Part shown: one piece after another, positions 34,080-46,369 of the stretch
Layout: every line of letters begins with the position of its first letter
Numbering within the stretch: position 1 is the first letter of the stretch
NCBI RefSeq assembly: GCF_047511655.1
Contig: NC_133396.1
Coordinates: forward strand, 127,977,490 to 128,041,489
DNA from: Castor canadensis
Taxonomy: Eukaryota > Chordata > Mammalia > Rodentia > Castoridae
Direction of reading: 5' to 3'
Length of the DNA stretch: 64,000 nt
Program-made: the position numbers and the translations under genes
The notes under the pieces: generated by a model
Told to the model about the DNA's origin: nothing
The model's input: the letters and a program-made list of their open reading frames with translations, nothing else
The model's database searches: none

Positions 34080-34270
34080 GAAGTTGTGGATTCTAATTCT
34101 GGTCCAAATTATTAGCTGTATAACTTGTAGCATGTCACTTCATCTCTCTGAGCCTTTGTATATGACAACTGATGTTTGTATCACTACCCACCTACCTTGT
34201 TGATCCATAGATGAGCAATACATGTGGAAGTGCTTTGTAAACTGCAAACAACCCCACAAGTGTTGGTTAT
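34080..34270 (+). mobile_element. MIR relic
   Basis: 'ttattagctgtataacttgt', 'catctctctgagcctttgta' and 'gtggaagtgctttgtaaact'. Confidence 0.65.
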
Positions 34271-35220
34271 TATTGAACAATGTATAACAGAAGGCAGTGC
34301 TTTCTTTCACTCAGAGGCCAGACAGGTGCTGAGGCCACGGACTGGTGGAAAACGTGTTGAAGGCATTTATCGAGTCCTCCAGTTCCTCCACTTAGCCTCC
34401 ATGGAGGGTTAGCCCTAATTGTGTAGATTTAGGAATTAGAGCAGGAACACCTGTCTTCTGGGATTGGTCTGGAGCTCTGCTCCTTAGGGAGGTGGCCCAG
34501 AGCCCTGGGAGGAGGTGAGGTCCCTCCTTAGCTGTGACCTCACTGAGTCCAAGCAGTTGGGTGAGAAGATCACGTGTCTAAAATTGCATCTACCCTGCTG
34601 GCTTTTTAATTAGCCAAATGCTTGGAATGTGTCCGTTAAATTCAACCTGGCCTTGGGTGGGAGGTCATTTTTCTGTTTTGTTGGTTCCTGGATCCTCATG
34701 AGCTTTCTCAGTGGCTTTCCGGAGGATGTAGGTAGCCTGCTTGCCTCACCCAAAACTGAGGCTGCCTTGTAGGGAACCAAGGAGGATTCGAGTGGGGAAG
34801 GAAAACCTGCTTTGGTGGGGTGGTGGGTGGGGTGTAGTGATTGGGATGCTGTGCTCAGAGACGTGTTAGAATCACAACTGAGGTGTAGAACCCAGGATCC
34901 CTCCTACTCCAATGTCCTCCCCCTTTTGATCTGCTTGTTTGTCTCGAAAATGGGAGTAATAACTCCATAACTCCATTTTTGTACCGAGATGTCGTAGGTT
35001 GCAAAAATAAATTTTTAAATTCACAGTCTCAGAAGGGAGCAGACAAGTGAGCAAATGATTTCCTGAATCTGATAGAAACACATGCTACCTATGCTGGTGG
35101 CCAAGAAAGAGCGCTCAGCCTCCTTGACCTTTCTCCTGAGGAAGGGACTCATCTAGGCTTAAGGTCTTTAAACCAGGTTTCATTAGCTTGGGAAAGTTAC
35201 TTAAATTCTCTGCGTCTCAG

Positions 35221-35334
35221 AGCTGGGTGTGGCGGTGCACACCTGTAATACCAGCATTTGGGATGCTGATCTGCGGCTTAGCCTGGGCTGCATAGTGAGA
35301 CCCTGTCTCAAAAACAAAACAAAACAACAAAAAA
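35221..35334 (+). mobile_element. B1 monomer
   Basis: GCTGGGTGTGGCGGTGCACA, 'cctgtaataccagcatttgg' and 'gtgagaccctgtctcaaaaa'. Confidence 0.85.
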
Positions 35335-35743
35335 TTTCTCCAGGTCTCAGTCTCCTAAGCTGTCACGTGAATACTAGAGCTATCTGAGAGGATACCTTCA
35401 CAGAAGTGAGGATGAGGTGAAACAAGGTAGAATGAATAAAATAGCTGGCTCTGAATAATCATTTAACAAATATTCAAAACGTCTCCTTAAAGCCAGGCCA
35501 CGTGGTAGCTTGGTGGGGGAAGAGCAGAAGCCAGTAGCTCCAGGAATTTCAGGAAGCTGGTCCATACCCTTCATCTCAGCTCTGTGACCTTGAACAAGTC
35601 CCTTAATTTCTCTAAGTCTCCTTTGCTGTTTCTGCAAAGTGGAATCATACGCTTGTTTGGATCAATGGAGAAACTTCACGGGAGACACTTAGATTATTCT
35701 CAGCATAGTAAGTACTAGAAAATATTAACTCTTCTTTATTATT

Positions 35744-35831
35744 TTTTTATTTTTGCAGTACTGGGGATCGAACCCAGGGCTTTGTGCATGCTAGGCCAAC
35801 ACTCAACCACTGAGCTACACCCCCAGCCCAG
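35744..35831 (-). mobile_element. ID-type SINE with 15-bp target duplication
   Basis: GTACTGGGGATCGAACCCAG through CACTGAGCTACACCCCCAGC. Flanks at 35729-35743 and 35832-35846 (CTCTTCYTTATTATT) differ at one position. Confidence 0.85.
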
Positions 35832-35876
35832 CTCTTCCTTATTATTATTGCCAGTATACTTCATGCTGAGTCTGCG

Positions 35877-35900
35877 CATGCATGAGGAGTCTCATGCATG
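35877..35900. repeat. Perfect inverted repeat, 10-bp arms
   Basis: CATGCATGAG and CTCATGCATG around the loop GAGT, followed by a separate palindrome GCATGCATGC (35903-35912). Confidence 0.85.
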
Positions 35901-36270
35901 TTGCATGCATGCTGTCTGTTGAACGCGCTCAGAACAGAGAGTGAAGGTCAGAATGAGTGACAGCCAGCGACTGCTCAGTCTAAAAAACTGTCCCCGAGGA
36001 GAGATGACTAGAACTCTGTTGAGAAGGTTGGAGGAATCAGGCTTAGACGACACAACCAGGGAGGTCAGCTTGTGGTTCATGCTCCAAGTTGGGGTGCCTG
36101 CTTCCTGGGAATCATAAGCTGTATAAGCTGTTGCATGACAGCAGGAGCTAAATCCCTCAGTCATGTAGGCCTCCTGGCCGGGGCTGCTTCTGCCAGCTAC
36201 ATCCCAGCTGCTCGGTAGCCTAGCTGGTCCCCTGACCTTCCTATGCTAGGCAGCCCAGCGGCCATGCTGG

Positions 36271-36316
36271 GTTGCCATAGTAACTGGCAGCCTCCCAGCT
36301 GGGTTGCCTGGGTAAC
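36271..36316. promoter_or_regulatory. Pair of RFX-type X-boxes
   Basis: GTTGCCATAGTAAC (36271-36284) and GTTGCCTGGGTAAC (36303-36316) each match the RFX consensus GTNRCC-N-RGYAAC on both half-sites, with the same 2-nt spacer. They are 32 bp apart, about three helical turns. Both are preceded by GCTGG, suggesting a local duplication. This is a plausible intronic element bound by RFX-family factors; function is inferred. Confidence 0.55.
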
Positions 36317-37299
36317 CAGTTAGCTGGTATTTGGGGGGAAGAGGGTGGTAAGCTGGGGGAATCAGCCTCAAAAAGAGACACAGAAAGACAAGGGTGGGAC
36401 AAGGAGGAAGAAAATCCCAGATGCCCCCAGCACAGCCTTCTTCTCTGTCCCTCGTGAGACTGGGAAAGCCAAAGAAAGGCAGGTAGGACAGGATGCTGTG
36501 TTATCTCCACCCTTGTGGGTGTGTATGTGTGTGTGTCCGGGTGGGAGATGTCTTACCCAGTACAGGAGGGTTGGTAGATTTGATGGGGCTCTGCCGGAGC
36601 TCTCCCTGGTGGTGAGTAAGGTAGCTGAGTCCAGTAGGAAAGCCCTGGGCCTTCCAAACCCAGATCTCAGTCCTGGTCCCTCCCTTCTCATGGTCAACGA
36701 AACCTATTTGAGCTTCAGTTTCCTCACCTGTAAAATGCAGGGGTTGCCCTGGATCTCTAGGGCCAGCACTGTCCACAGTGAGTCCCCTTCTTCTCCTTCT
36801 GTATTGACTTTCTCTTTCTTTCTCTCAATATGAAAGTCATCTCCTGCATTCCATTGCTGGAGTGCAATGTAGTTGCATTCAGCCCAGAACCAGCTATGTC
36901 GAGAGTGCAACCTTGTCTGAGGGAGGAGATGGAGTGGGGTGAGGGGTAGAATTGAGAACCCGGAGACCCAGCTCTTACCCTAAGGAGTTTATCATCCCAT
37001 GTGCTGAGGGCAGAAAGCAAGTTACACAGGTGAGCATGTCTTCAAGGAAATTTCAGAAGTAAGACCTAATTGAATGCTTGACTGCACCCAGTAGAAAATG
37101 CATTTTTCATTGGGATCCAGCAACACGTGTGTTACACTTAAACTAGCTTCCTGGTGTATTCCAGGAAGCTGCCTTTTCTTTTTTTTTTCCCTAAATATAG
37201 TCTTGACCCTTCAACTTGCTTTCACACCCACTGGTGAGTCACTAACATTGAGTTTGAGAAACAGTGAGAGCATGAAAAAAAAGCCTCAGGCTCTTCTCA

Positions 37300-37450
37300 G
37301 TTTTCCCACATGTCACCTGTTGGGTCCTCACAACTCCCACCTGTGAGCCTGAGAGGTCACACCACTTGCCCAGGGTCACAGAGGCAGCAAGCCCTAGAGC
37401 TAACGCCTGAACAGGGGTCTCTGTTGCTCAGGTTTATGGTCTGCTCTTCC
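37300..37450 (-). mobile_element. MIR relic
   Basis: 'cttgcccagggtcacagagg' and 'gccctagagctaacgcctga' are the reversed MIR core. Confidence 0.55.
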
Positions 37451-38444
37451 TTATGCTGAGTCTGTAGCAAAGTTTTATTCTTGCTGTAAGAACTGAAGGA
37501 TTCTTCTTGTATAGAGAGAAACAGATCGAAACACTCCAAAGAATTTGTCCCATCTCCTGAAAATCGAGGACCTGGAACCATACCCAGAGCTGCTGGGTCT
37601 CTTGTCTGTTGTCTCAGGGACTAAGAAGGCTGCGTTGAGGAGCCTTGTGGAAAAAGGAGGCTGATCTGAGCAATCTGGGTTTCCTCAGTGTGAGTCAGGG
37701 CTGGAAAGGTGGGGGCTGGCTCCTGTGAAGAACCCCTTCTGACAAGGTTTTTCTGATTGCTAAACTGGGCTGGATGCAACTGAGGGCAGGTTCTTCCTCA
37801 GAGTCCTGGAGCTGTGTCTGCAGGTCTCAGGCTTCTGGGAGACATTTCTGCAGGGAAGCCTTAAACCAGTCCCCAGAGAAGCCAGTTTGTCATTGTCTCT
37901 AGTATGACAGAGGAGATGCTGGTCAGCAGGATGGCTGCCAGGTCTGGGCTCCACCACGCACTAGGTTCTCTGGGGAAGCTCAGTGGCCAGAGGCCCTCCA
38001 GCAGGCCCTGGAGGGACAGTGGCTCTGTATTAGCTAGGTAGAATGCTGGCCCTATAAATATTTTTCATGATAAAGGTAAGGCCTGGAGTAAGAACCAGAA
38101 GCCTGTAGAGGAATTCATACCACTGGGCTCTATTTTCAACTGTGCTTGTGAGTTTAACTTGTTTTCCATTCTCAGGACCCAGCTTTTGCATTTGTAGGGG
38201 ACACTCAGATGGTCCCTCCCTTCCCACAGGGACTTTGCCCTTTGCAAACAGAAGAATGGGACAGGTGTTAACAGTTGAGAGGCATTTCCTTTCCTTTTGG
38301 GTGTATTCCATTTATAGCTCCAACTGCCAAGCATGTGGGTGGCTGGTGCCCAGGGAGGAGGTAGAGGAGGGGCAGGAAGCTTGGACCCTAGCTGTGTCCT
38401 TGTCCTTCTAGGCTTCTTGTTAATGTACTTAGCACCCACCGATC

Positions 38445-38815
38445 TGGATGGTGTGTTCGACTTTGTATTGTTATAACGTGACCAGTTTACAGGAGGAAGG
38501 ATGCATTTTAGCTTAGCGTTTCAGAGGTTTCAGTCTATCAAGGTGGGGGGGTATGGAAGAGGAGAGCCACTCACATCATGGCAGTCGGAGATCAGAAAGA
38601 GAGAAAACACCTGTGCTTGCTGATGTGCTCTCTTCTTCCCTTTTTTTCCATTCAGGCTTCCGTCCTATGGGATGGTCCCATCCACATTCCAAGCAAGTCT
38701 TCCCCCGACCCTGCTTAGTTAATCGTCTCTGGAAACAGCTTCACAGACACCCTCAGAGTCGGGCTTTACTTATCTTTTAGGGAATTCTTAATCCAGTCAA
38801 GGTGATGATCAAGAT
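38445..38815 (-). mobile_element. Rodent LTR-like element
   Basis: 'gcgtttcagaggtttcagtc', 'gagccactcacatcatggca', 'atgggatggtcccatccaca', 'ggaaacagcttcacagacac' and 'taatccagtcaaggtgatga' recall a common rodent LTR-type dispersed repeat. Subfamily and orientation are uncertain; no retroviral coding region is present. Confidence 0.5.
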
Positions 38816-39124
38816 TAATCATCACAAGTGGCAACCCTTCCAACTGTAAAAATGAGAGCAGTCAGAGAGATCTTTGTGGTCTAGGCTCTTGATTTGATAT
38901 TTCTGGCTCTTGGTCCCTTTGTAATTTGTCAGGCTGGTGTGGCAGGTAATTCCAGTGGGGTGTTCATTTCTGTCTCTGACTGGTGAATAGAAGGTGGGGA
39001 AATGGAGGGCTTCCAATAAGGAGAAGAGGTACTTGACGATACCAGAGAGCAAGGCGATTGCTCAGTGCCCAGTGATGAATGGAGTGGCACTGTGACAGCT
39101 TGCCCAAGGGGCTTCTTATTATCT

Positions 39125-39215
39125 TTTTTAACCTATGAAGAAACTATTTCTGATGATGAGCCTCTAACCCAAGGTCACATTGGGAGGTGGGGAGGAGTCA
39201 GAATTAGAACTTACT
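39125..39215 (-). mobile_element. MIR relic (weak)
   Basis: 'ctaacccaaggtcacattgg' resembles the reversed MIR core. Confidence 0.35.
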
Positions 39216-39261
39216 GATATTTCTATGATTTCTCCCTGAGATCTCTCATTGCTCCACTTAT

Positions 39262-39580
39262 TTATTTATTTTGTGGCAGAGCTTGAACTCAGGGCCTCAT
39301 GCTTGCTAGGCAGGCACTCTACCACTTGAACCACTCCAACAGCCCTGTTTTGCATTTTTTTTTTGTGTGTGGTATGTCTGGATTTGAACTCAGGGCTTTT
39401 CACTTGCAAAGCGGGCACTCTACCACTTGAGCCATTCCACCAGCCCTTTTTTGTGATGGGTTTTTTCTGAGATAGGGTCTCATGTACTACTATTTGCCTG
39501 GGACTGGCTTTGAACCATGATCTCCTAATCTCTGCCTCCTGAGTAGCTGGATTATAGGCGTGAGCCACTGCTGCCTGGCT
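39262..39580 (-). mobile_element. Two adjacent ID/B1 SINEs
   Basis: A lone reversed ID half (39265-39345) is followed by a T run and a full reversed dimer (39352-39580). Both carry CTCTACCACTTGARCCA. Confidence 0.85.
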
Positions 39581-39589
39581 TATTGCCCC

Positions 39590-40980
39590 TTTTGACCAAG
39601 TGTGAAAGCAGGTATGCGACCCAGTAAGATAATCATGTCCTGGCAGTCATGGCTTATTTGTGGCTGCTCAGGGTGTCCAGCTGGCCTCTTTTCCCCAGGA
39701 GTCCAGGCTTCCCGTCCTGGAGGAGGCAGGTGGCAGATGTTGCCTGCTCTGGAAGGCCAGAATGTGTTCATATGCATATGGGGAGGGGGCCCTTAGACCT
39801 CACAAGAAAAAAGTCACAAGGAATCCGAGGCAAGGCTCAGAGGTAGGATTGGGTGGTGGGAGAACCAGAGACTGTGCCCTCGTGCCAGTGTTCAGCTACT
39901 TCCTGCCCATTTGCTCCTGGGGAGTGGGTCATCTACTGGGCAGCAGCTGCTCTTGCAGCCAGACCCTCCTGTTGCAGCAAGGGTCTGCAAAAGATTCTCT
40001 GATCTAGAGCCCAGGATCTTCGTTTAGATGAACTTTGTCATCTCAGCAGCTGGCAGGATGGTCTTAACTCCATCTCTTCTCTACCCTGTAGCTACTCCTG
40101 TCCCTTTCTGCTCTGCCTTGTTATCCCCTTGACCCTGGTCACTCTTCCTGTGTGAGTTTAAATGCAGGTGTGGATAGTTCCTGGGATGTTGGGCAAGCTG
40201 TCCCCTCACCATTGAGCTCAGGTGACACAGCAGAGAAAGGAGGGTTTGTTCCAGTGGCTCTTTGGAAGACCAATCCTGGGGGTGGTGGTGGGGATTAGAA
40301 CACAGTATGGGAGAAAAGAGAACAGGAGGAATCATGGTTGACCCTGCTGCTCTGTTCATGGGGATACTTTTTCATCAGCTCTTAAGGACTTGTGCTATGG
40401 GTGAGGCTGAACCCAAGTCACCAGGCATGTGGGTTCTGAGGGGGCAAGATGGAGATCCTTCGAGATTTGGCTCATGGTGCCAGATCCCAGATCTGAAGAA
40501 AGTGGGAAGAAGAGGGAGACAGAGACCTCTGGAGGCGGCACAGCAGAGGTGGAGAGATCTCTAAGGGAGTGGGACCCAGTGACTGAGAAAGGAAAGCTGT
40601 AGGCAGCAACAGGGCCAAGCTCAGACACTTTTGATGGACACATCTGGTCCAGCTCCTCTGGCTTCCTTATTAGGAAAGTCTGGCTGAAAGTAGGTGGGTG
40701 GTGAGTGTGAGATAGAGAGGCTGTCTAGTCCCCAGAAAGGACTTTCTTGAATCTAGAGGGGAGGCATCTCGATTGGACCCAGCATTCTCCAAATATGATG
40801 TCAGAACCAAGGTCAAAGTCATCAACACTTATTAAGCTATATTTTTAAAAGTGATTTTTATTAGCTAAATCGGCTTGTTGGAAGTAGAAATTGTCTGCAA
40901 TATATATTCTACATATATGTTTTTCTGTCTGTTAAGCTTGCATCTCTTCCACATAGCAATTAGCATAATGCCTCAAAATA
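39590..40980. other. Intronic stretch, mostly unique
   Basis: Includes a 12-bp palindrome CATATGCATATG (39769-39780). Frames on either strand are unsupported. Confidence 0.4.
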
Positions 40981-40989
40981 AGTGTGTGG

Positions 40990-41317
40990 TTTTTTTTGGC
41001 AGTACTGAGATTTGAACTCAAGGCCTTGTGCTTGCTACAGAGGCACTCTACCACTTGAGTCATGCCTTCAGCCCTTTTTTATTTAGTTATATTTTGACTA
41101 GAGACTTTGGTTTTTCCCAGGGCCAACCTTGGACTTTAATCCTCCTACCTATGCCTCCCTAATATAGCTAGTATGACAGGTGTGCACCACCATCCTGGCT
41201 TGTTGGTTAGGATGAGGTCTCACTAACTTTTTCCCAGTCTGTTCTGGAACCTCTGTCCTTTCTATCTCTGTGCCCAGAGTAGCTGAGGTTACAGATGTGA
41301 ACCACTATGCTCAACCC
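40990..41317 (-). mobile_element. ID/B1/B1 composite SINE
   Basis: Reversed ID half (GCAGTACTGAGATTTGAACT), a B1 half ending 'gtgcaccaccatcctggctt', then a second B1-like unit ending 'gtgaaccactatgctcaacc'. Confidence 0.75.
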
Positions 41318-42249
41318 CAATGAGTTGTTCTTGATAAGTACCTTCCTCTATCTTCCCTAGGCTTCTGGATGGGTTAAGAGGACTCTAGATCTAACCCTGA
41401 CCACAGTCACATCTTTTCCTGGGCTGGGAGGTAATTCTCTGCCTTCTGGCCTAGAGCCAGGATTGCTGTGACCCCATCACTGGCTGAAGGGTTTACAGAT
41501 GGAGTTGGATCATAGCATGTTCATCCTTCTCCCCCTTCTTGGAAGACTGCTTTGTCTCTCACCCCAGGTCTGCTTGGATAATGTGGGTAAATTACTGGTT
41601 CACAGGATAACCTGGGTTAGGAAGTGCTATTCCTCTCCCATAATTCTTATACTTGGCTCTCTATATCTTTAATATTTCCTTGAGAAGGAGCAAGCTATTT
41701 TCAGCTAGATTAGAGGAGTGTGTCACTCCTACAAGAATCTCCTGAGATAACAGGTTAGGAGAATAAGGAGGTGTCAGCAGCAGCTCATTTGCATATTTCC
41801 CACAATCCTCCCTTGGGCTCAATTTACAGGCATCCTAGCCTAGTCTAAGTTCTTTTCTCTCCATCATTCACCCCAGAATCAGTGGGTAAGTTTGGGCTAC
41901 ATGTAGCTTGTTATAAGCACTGTGATCCAAGTATCAGAATGTGTTTTTTCCAAAAGAGAGACCACAACAGGAGAGAGATTTGAATTCTTATTTGACTCAG
42001 CTTTCCTCGCAAGTGGCTGACTCCTTTCCAGTGTCCCAGGCATGCAATTGGCCAGGCATCACTGACTAAGATATGCTCTGCAACAGCATTCCCATCGTTG
42101 GACAACTTCAACTTCTGTTTTTCCCTAATGCTGACTTTTGACTTTGACTTTTCCTCTTCTAGCTTCACACTTTGGTTTTAGTTCAACATCCTAGCTGTCC
42201 TTTTCTGGGCTATCTTGTTTGTCATCAAGAGTCAGACAAATGCCAAAAG

Positions 42250-42440
42250 ACCATATGACACAGTGGGAAAAATACAGGCTCTGGCATCTGTCTACCTGCT
42301 GTGCCTACCTAGCTACAATCCTTAAACTCCTTAAGCTTCAGTTTACCCATCTGTAAAATGTAAGTGATAATAGTATCTCTCACAGGGTTGTTGAGAGTTA
42401 CATGAATTAATCCATGTCAAAAGCTTGGCAACTGTGGGCA
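42250..42440 (+). mobile_element. MIR relic
   Basis: 'aatacaggctctggcatctg', 'cttcagtttacccatctgta' and 'gggttgttgagagttacatg'. Confidence 0.75.
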
Positions 42441-43048
42441 ACTTGTACATAGTGGCTTTAATCTTCTCTTAAAATAAGCACTCTAGAATTGAACACAGTA
42501 CCCTAGATGTGGTCTGCTCCATGGAATTCTGATTCTTTCCAACTTGACAATGTGTCTCTGTTATATGAGACTAAGTTCGAAAATCACTGGTGTTTAAATT
42601 GAGCTCATTGTACTGAAATCCCCAGGTGATTGTCTCATGGAGAGCTGTTAGGCTTAGATGTCACCTAGCCTACATAAAAGACATGTGAGTTAGAGGGGAG
42701 GTCAGTGTCAAGGGCAACCCAAAACCTTCACACTGGTCCCAGACACACATAAACTCTTGATGAGAGTGTTGAGTCCTTTGTGTAATGCCTTTCTGCCATC
42801 TGGTGTTCCACTGGAAAATCCCTGATGCACACTGAGCTGAACTCAGAAGACTTTTCTCTTCTTCTTTGTTCACTCAATGCATTTGCTTCTCAAGTGAGCT
42901 GAGTGTGTGTTGTTGGGACCTTCCTTACCTCCAATTCTAGTTCCTCTACTTCTCAAAGTTTTCAGGATAAAGGGGAAGGAACATAGGGACCTCAAACATA
43001 TTCAGAGTGCCAGGTTTCATAGCTAACCCCCCCCTCCCTTTCTTTTTT

Positions 43049-43345
43049 AGTTTGAACTCAGGGCCTTGTACTTGCAAGGCATTGCTCTACCACTTGAGCC
43101 ATGCCCCAACCCTTCTTTCCTTTCATTATTTCTTAGATAGGGTCTTGCACTTTTTGCCTGGGCTGGCCACAGACATTGATCCTCCTACTTCCTATGCCTC
43201 CCAGGTAGTTGGGATTAAAGTGTAAACCACCATGCCTGACTTATTCTTTGAGATTGGGTTTCACTCATTTAAACCATAACCCTAACTTTGATTCTCCTAT
43301 CTCTGCCTCACAAGTAGCTGAGTTATAGATATGAGCCACCACTCC
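43049..43345 (-). mobile_element. ID/B1/B1 composite SINE
   Basis: TTTGAACTCAGGGCCTTGTA, 'accacttgagccatgcccca', then two diverged reversed B1 halves. Confidence 0.75.
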
Positions 43346-43359
43346 TTTGAAGGTCTCTA

Positions 43360-44830
43360 AATCCTGGTTCTTCACAGCTTAGCAGAATCTGCATTACTAG
43401 GGAGCTTGTAAGAAATGTGGAATCTCAGGCCTCATTGGCCTCTACTGAATCAGAATCTCAGTTTTAATGAGCCCCCCCCCCTTGGGTGAGTCATGTGCAC
43501 AATGAATTTGAGAAGTACGATCTTAATCATTCACCGGGGAGGGATAGGAGAGGTGGGATCCTGTCTTATCTTCCAAAGTTTGTGTGTGTGTGGTGAGGTT
43601 AAAGTCCAAGTTAGGCAAGTGACATCCTCAGTCCTCTTCTAACTCCTACTGACCAGGTTCCTAGGGACAAACATAAAACTGTTTCCAGAACATTAAAAAA
43701 GTTTTTGGCAAAGTCCTGGACCAAATGCTCCCTGACAAACATGACCTGCCTTTCTGACCTCAGAGGCGTCCTGGCAGCCTAGACACATCTTCTGGGGTCT
43801 CTTGTCCCCTGACCTGAGCCCTGGTGGCTATGGTCTGGGGCAGGAAACAGGGCCTGACTGTCTGGTGCAGCAGCATGACCAGGCACAGTGTATATGGGGC
43901 AGAACTGTGAGACACCCCAATTTTCCCCAAATCCCTGGGAGAAGAATGGGGATGCTCCTATCAGCTGCTTACTCTCCTGCTCTTCTCTGCATAAATGTCA
44001 GCTTTGACTTCTCTGACATCAATTCCTCTGTGTTTCTGAGCTTGCTGCTTAAGAAAAAGAGCCACAGGCCAGCATAAGTCCTGTCAGGGAGTCAGTCAAG
44101 ATGGCTTCTGATTCCTGTCTTTGCCTTCTGTCTCCTGTAATTCAGGTGGCAGCCCCTGTGACGCTTTCTCTTGCCTCTCTTGCCCTCCATAGCCTCCCAT
44201 AGGCCGAGGCCTGCTCCCAGGAACGTGACTTGGCACCTGGAGGACTTGCTCAGCTTCACTCATTTGAGCCTAGACTCTCTTCTACTGTGGAGCTCAGGCT
44301 GTGGCCTTGAGTGTCCTTTCCTGCCTCTGGGACATGACTGTGCCCAGGATGTGTGTTATCTCCTGTCATCTGCTTCCTCTCTCAGTTGCTGCTGGATACA
44401 GTGTCTCTGCAGTGGGCTTGTTAATTGGCCTTCAGCTGGCTGATTGACTCTAATGCGGGTGAACATCTATTTACCCCAGCAGCCGCCTCTCAGACAGCCC
44501 TTAATTGCAGGCACGAGAGAGACAATAATTATGGGATAATGGGTGGCTTTTGTATGAGTTCTTCTCTTTACAGTGTGTCAGCAAACATGGTGGGTTTGTT
44601 TTCTAACATTCAGCTCCCCTGCTGAGAAAAAGATGCTGCAGCCCCCTCCCCACTCACTCCATCCCTGTCATCCTGCTCATGCCTTCCCTTCCTCCTGCCT
44701 CAAGCCTGAGATTTTACCCAAATTCCCTGGATGACAGAGAGCATGTTCCAATCTTCCAAAACATTGCCTTCTACTAATTCCCGTGCAATCATGACCCTCG
44801 TTTTAGGATTTGTGAGGTATTTGTCATTGT
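43360..44830. other. Intronic stretch, mostly unique
   Basis: 44410-44560 has several homeodomain-type cores (TTAATTGG, CTAATGCG, TTAATTGC, ATAATTAT) and no recognised repeat. Elsewhere nothing stands out. Confidence 0.4.
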
Positions 44831-44842
44831 TGTTATCATTGT

Positions 44843-45035
44843 TTTTTTGAGACAGTCTTGCTATGTTGCCCAGGCTGTTCTCAAACTCCTGGGTTCAAGT
44901 GACCCTCCTGCCTCAGCCTCCTGAGCAGCTGATACTATAGGCACACACCATTTTGTGTGTTCTGGGATTGAAATCCAGGGCTTACACGTGTCAGGCAAGT
45001 TCTCCATCAGTCACAAAGCTACATCCCCTAAACTT
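44843..45035 (-). mobile_element. Alu-like B1 plus ID SINE
   Basis: 'ttgctatgttgcccaggctg', 'ctcaaactcctgggttcaag' and 'ctgcctcagcctcctgagca' are very close to the 7SL-derived consensus; a reversed ID half follows on the right ('gggattgaaatccagggctt'). Confidence 0.8.
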
Positions 45036-45079
45036 GTACCTTTTAAAAATGGTACTTAATCAACTTTGCCTAAAAAAGA

Positions 45080-45425
45080 AAAAAAGTAGCTATTAAAGCA
45101 TATGCCTATTGTGTTTCCTTTGGATCTTTGTTAATGTTTTTACATACTTGTAATTGGTATGTGGCTATTGCCCTGTCATGTGTTTCTTTTGTTTGATGTT
45201 ATTTTATACCAATACTGCCAGGTATGACAATGGTCTATAAATCTGTCCTCTTAAATAGCTGTAAATAATTCTGTCATGTTACTGCATTGCTGGAGTGCTT
45301 TTTTCTTATTACCAAGAATTTGGGATGTTTCCAATTTGTTGCTGTTATGAATAGCTCTGTTCTAAACATCTTTGTATATACTGATTTTTCCTCCAGTTAT
45401 TTCCCTGGGGATAAATTGAATCATG
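45080..45425. mobile_element. Ancient LINE-like relic
   Basis: 'gttgctgttatgaatagctc', 'taaacatctttgtatatact' and 'ttatttccctggggataaat' are phrases found in old L1-derived DNA. Confidence 0.5.
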
Positions 45426-45883
45426 AGTTGTATTGATCTGGTATCCTGTCGGGAAGAGTTGGGGAGAGTGGAGAGCTGGCAATACCGGGAGATTTGCCGA
45501 GTCCCTCCCTCACTCTCTCAACACACAGCTGCTTCCACTTTCCCCTCCATTCTACCCCACCCTCCCCCATTTTTAGCATGGCTCCTGAGTCTACTTTCCA
45601 GTCTCAGAGCAGCACTGCATATTACCGCCCAGGGCTCTCTGGAGCAGTGAGCGAGGTGGGTGCTTCTTGCTCAGGCCGTCTCTTGCCCTTGCCATCATTT
45701 GAAGGCTCCCCTGGCCTCACAGCCAAGACGGTTTCCTACATGGCTGGCAGGGGATGCTGGCTGTCATCAGGGAGTCTGGGCTTGTCACCCTGAACACCTT
45801 CATTGTGACCTTGCTACATGGTTTGGGCTTTCCTTAGAAAGGCTGCTGGTTCTGAGAGAGAGTGTCTGAAGGGAATTCACTTT

Positions 45884-45988
45884 GGGCTGGGGATATAGCT
45901 CAGTAGGAGAGTGCTTGCCTAGCATGTATGAGACTCTGGGTTCCATTCCCAGCAGTGCAAAACATACACCAAAACCAAACCAAAAAGC
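45884..45988 (+). mobile_element. ID-type SINE
   Basis: GGGCTGGGGATATAGCTCAG, 'gtgcttgcctagcatgtatg' and 'ctgggttccattcccagcag', then an A/C-rich tail. Confidence 0.85.
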
Positions 45989-46369
45989 ATTCCAAGACAC
46001 TCAAGTGGAAACTTCAAGGCTTCATATGCTTTTGTGCTTCTGAATCACACAGTCATACCTGTTTATTCTGTTGGGCTGACCACCCCCAGATGCAAAGAGC
46101 AGGAAATAGACTCTGCCTCTCAGAGGGAGGAGCAGAAAGAATATGCAGCCATCTTTGATCTCCCGCTCTTGGAGACTGAAAGCCTGTATTGATTGGTATC
46201 CTATGACTCCTTCCAGAGTCTGCCTTACGAGAGGCCCCACCCGTCCTACCTCTGCTTCTGACTCCTGCCTGTGTTCAGAAGCCACGTGATCTCTCAGCCC
46301 CTTCCCTCTCCTCCTGCATCCCTCCTCCCTCCTGTTCTAGATCCCCAAGGCTCTGTGTCTTTCCCTTGC

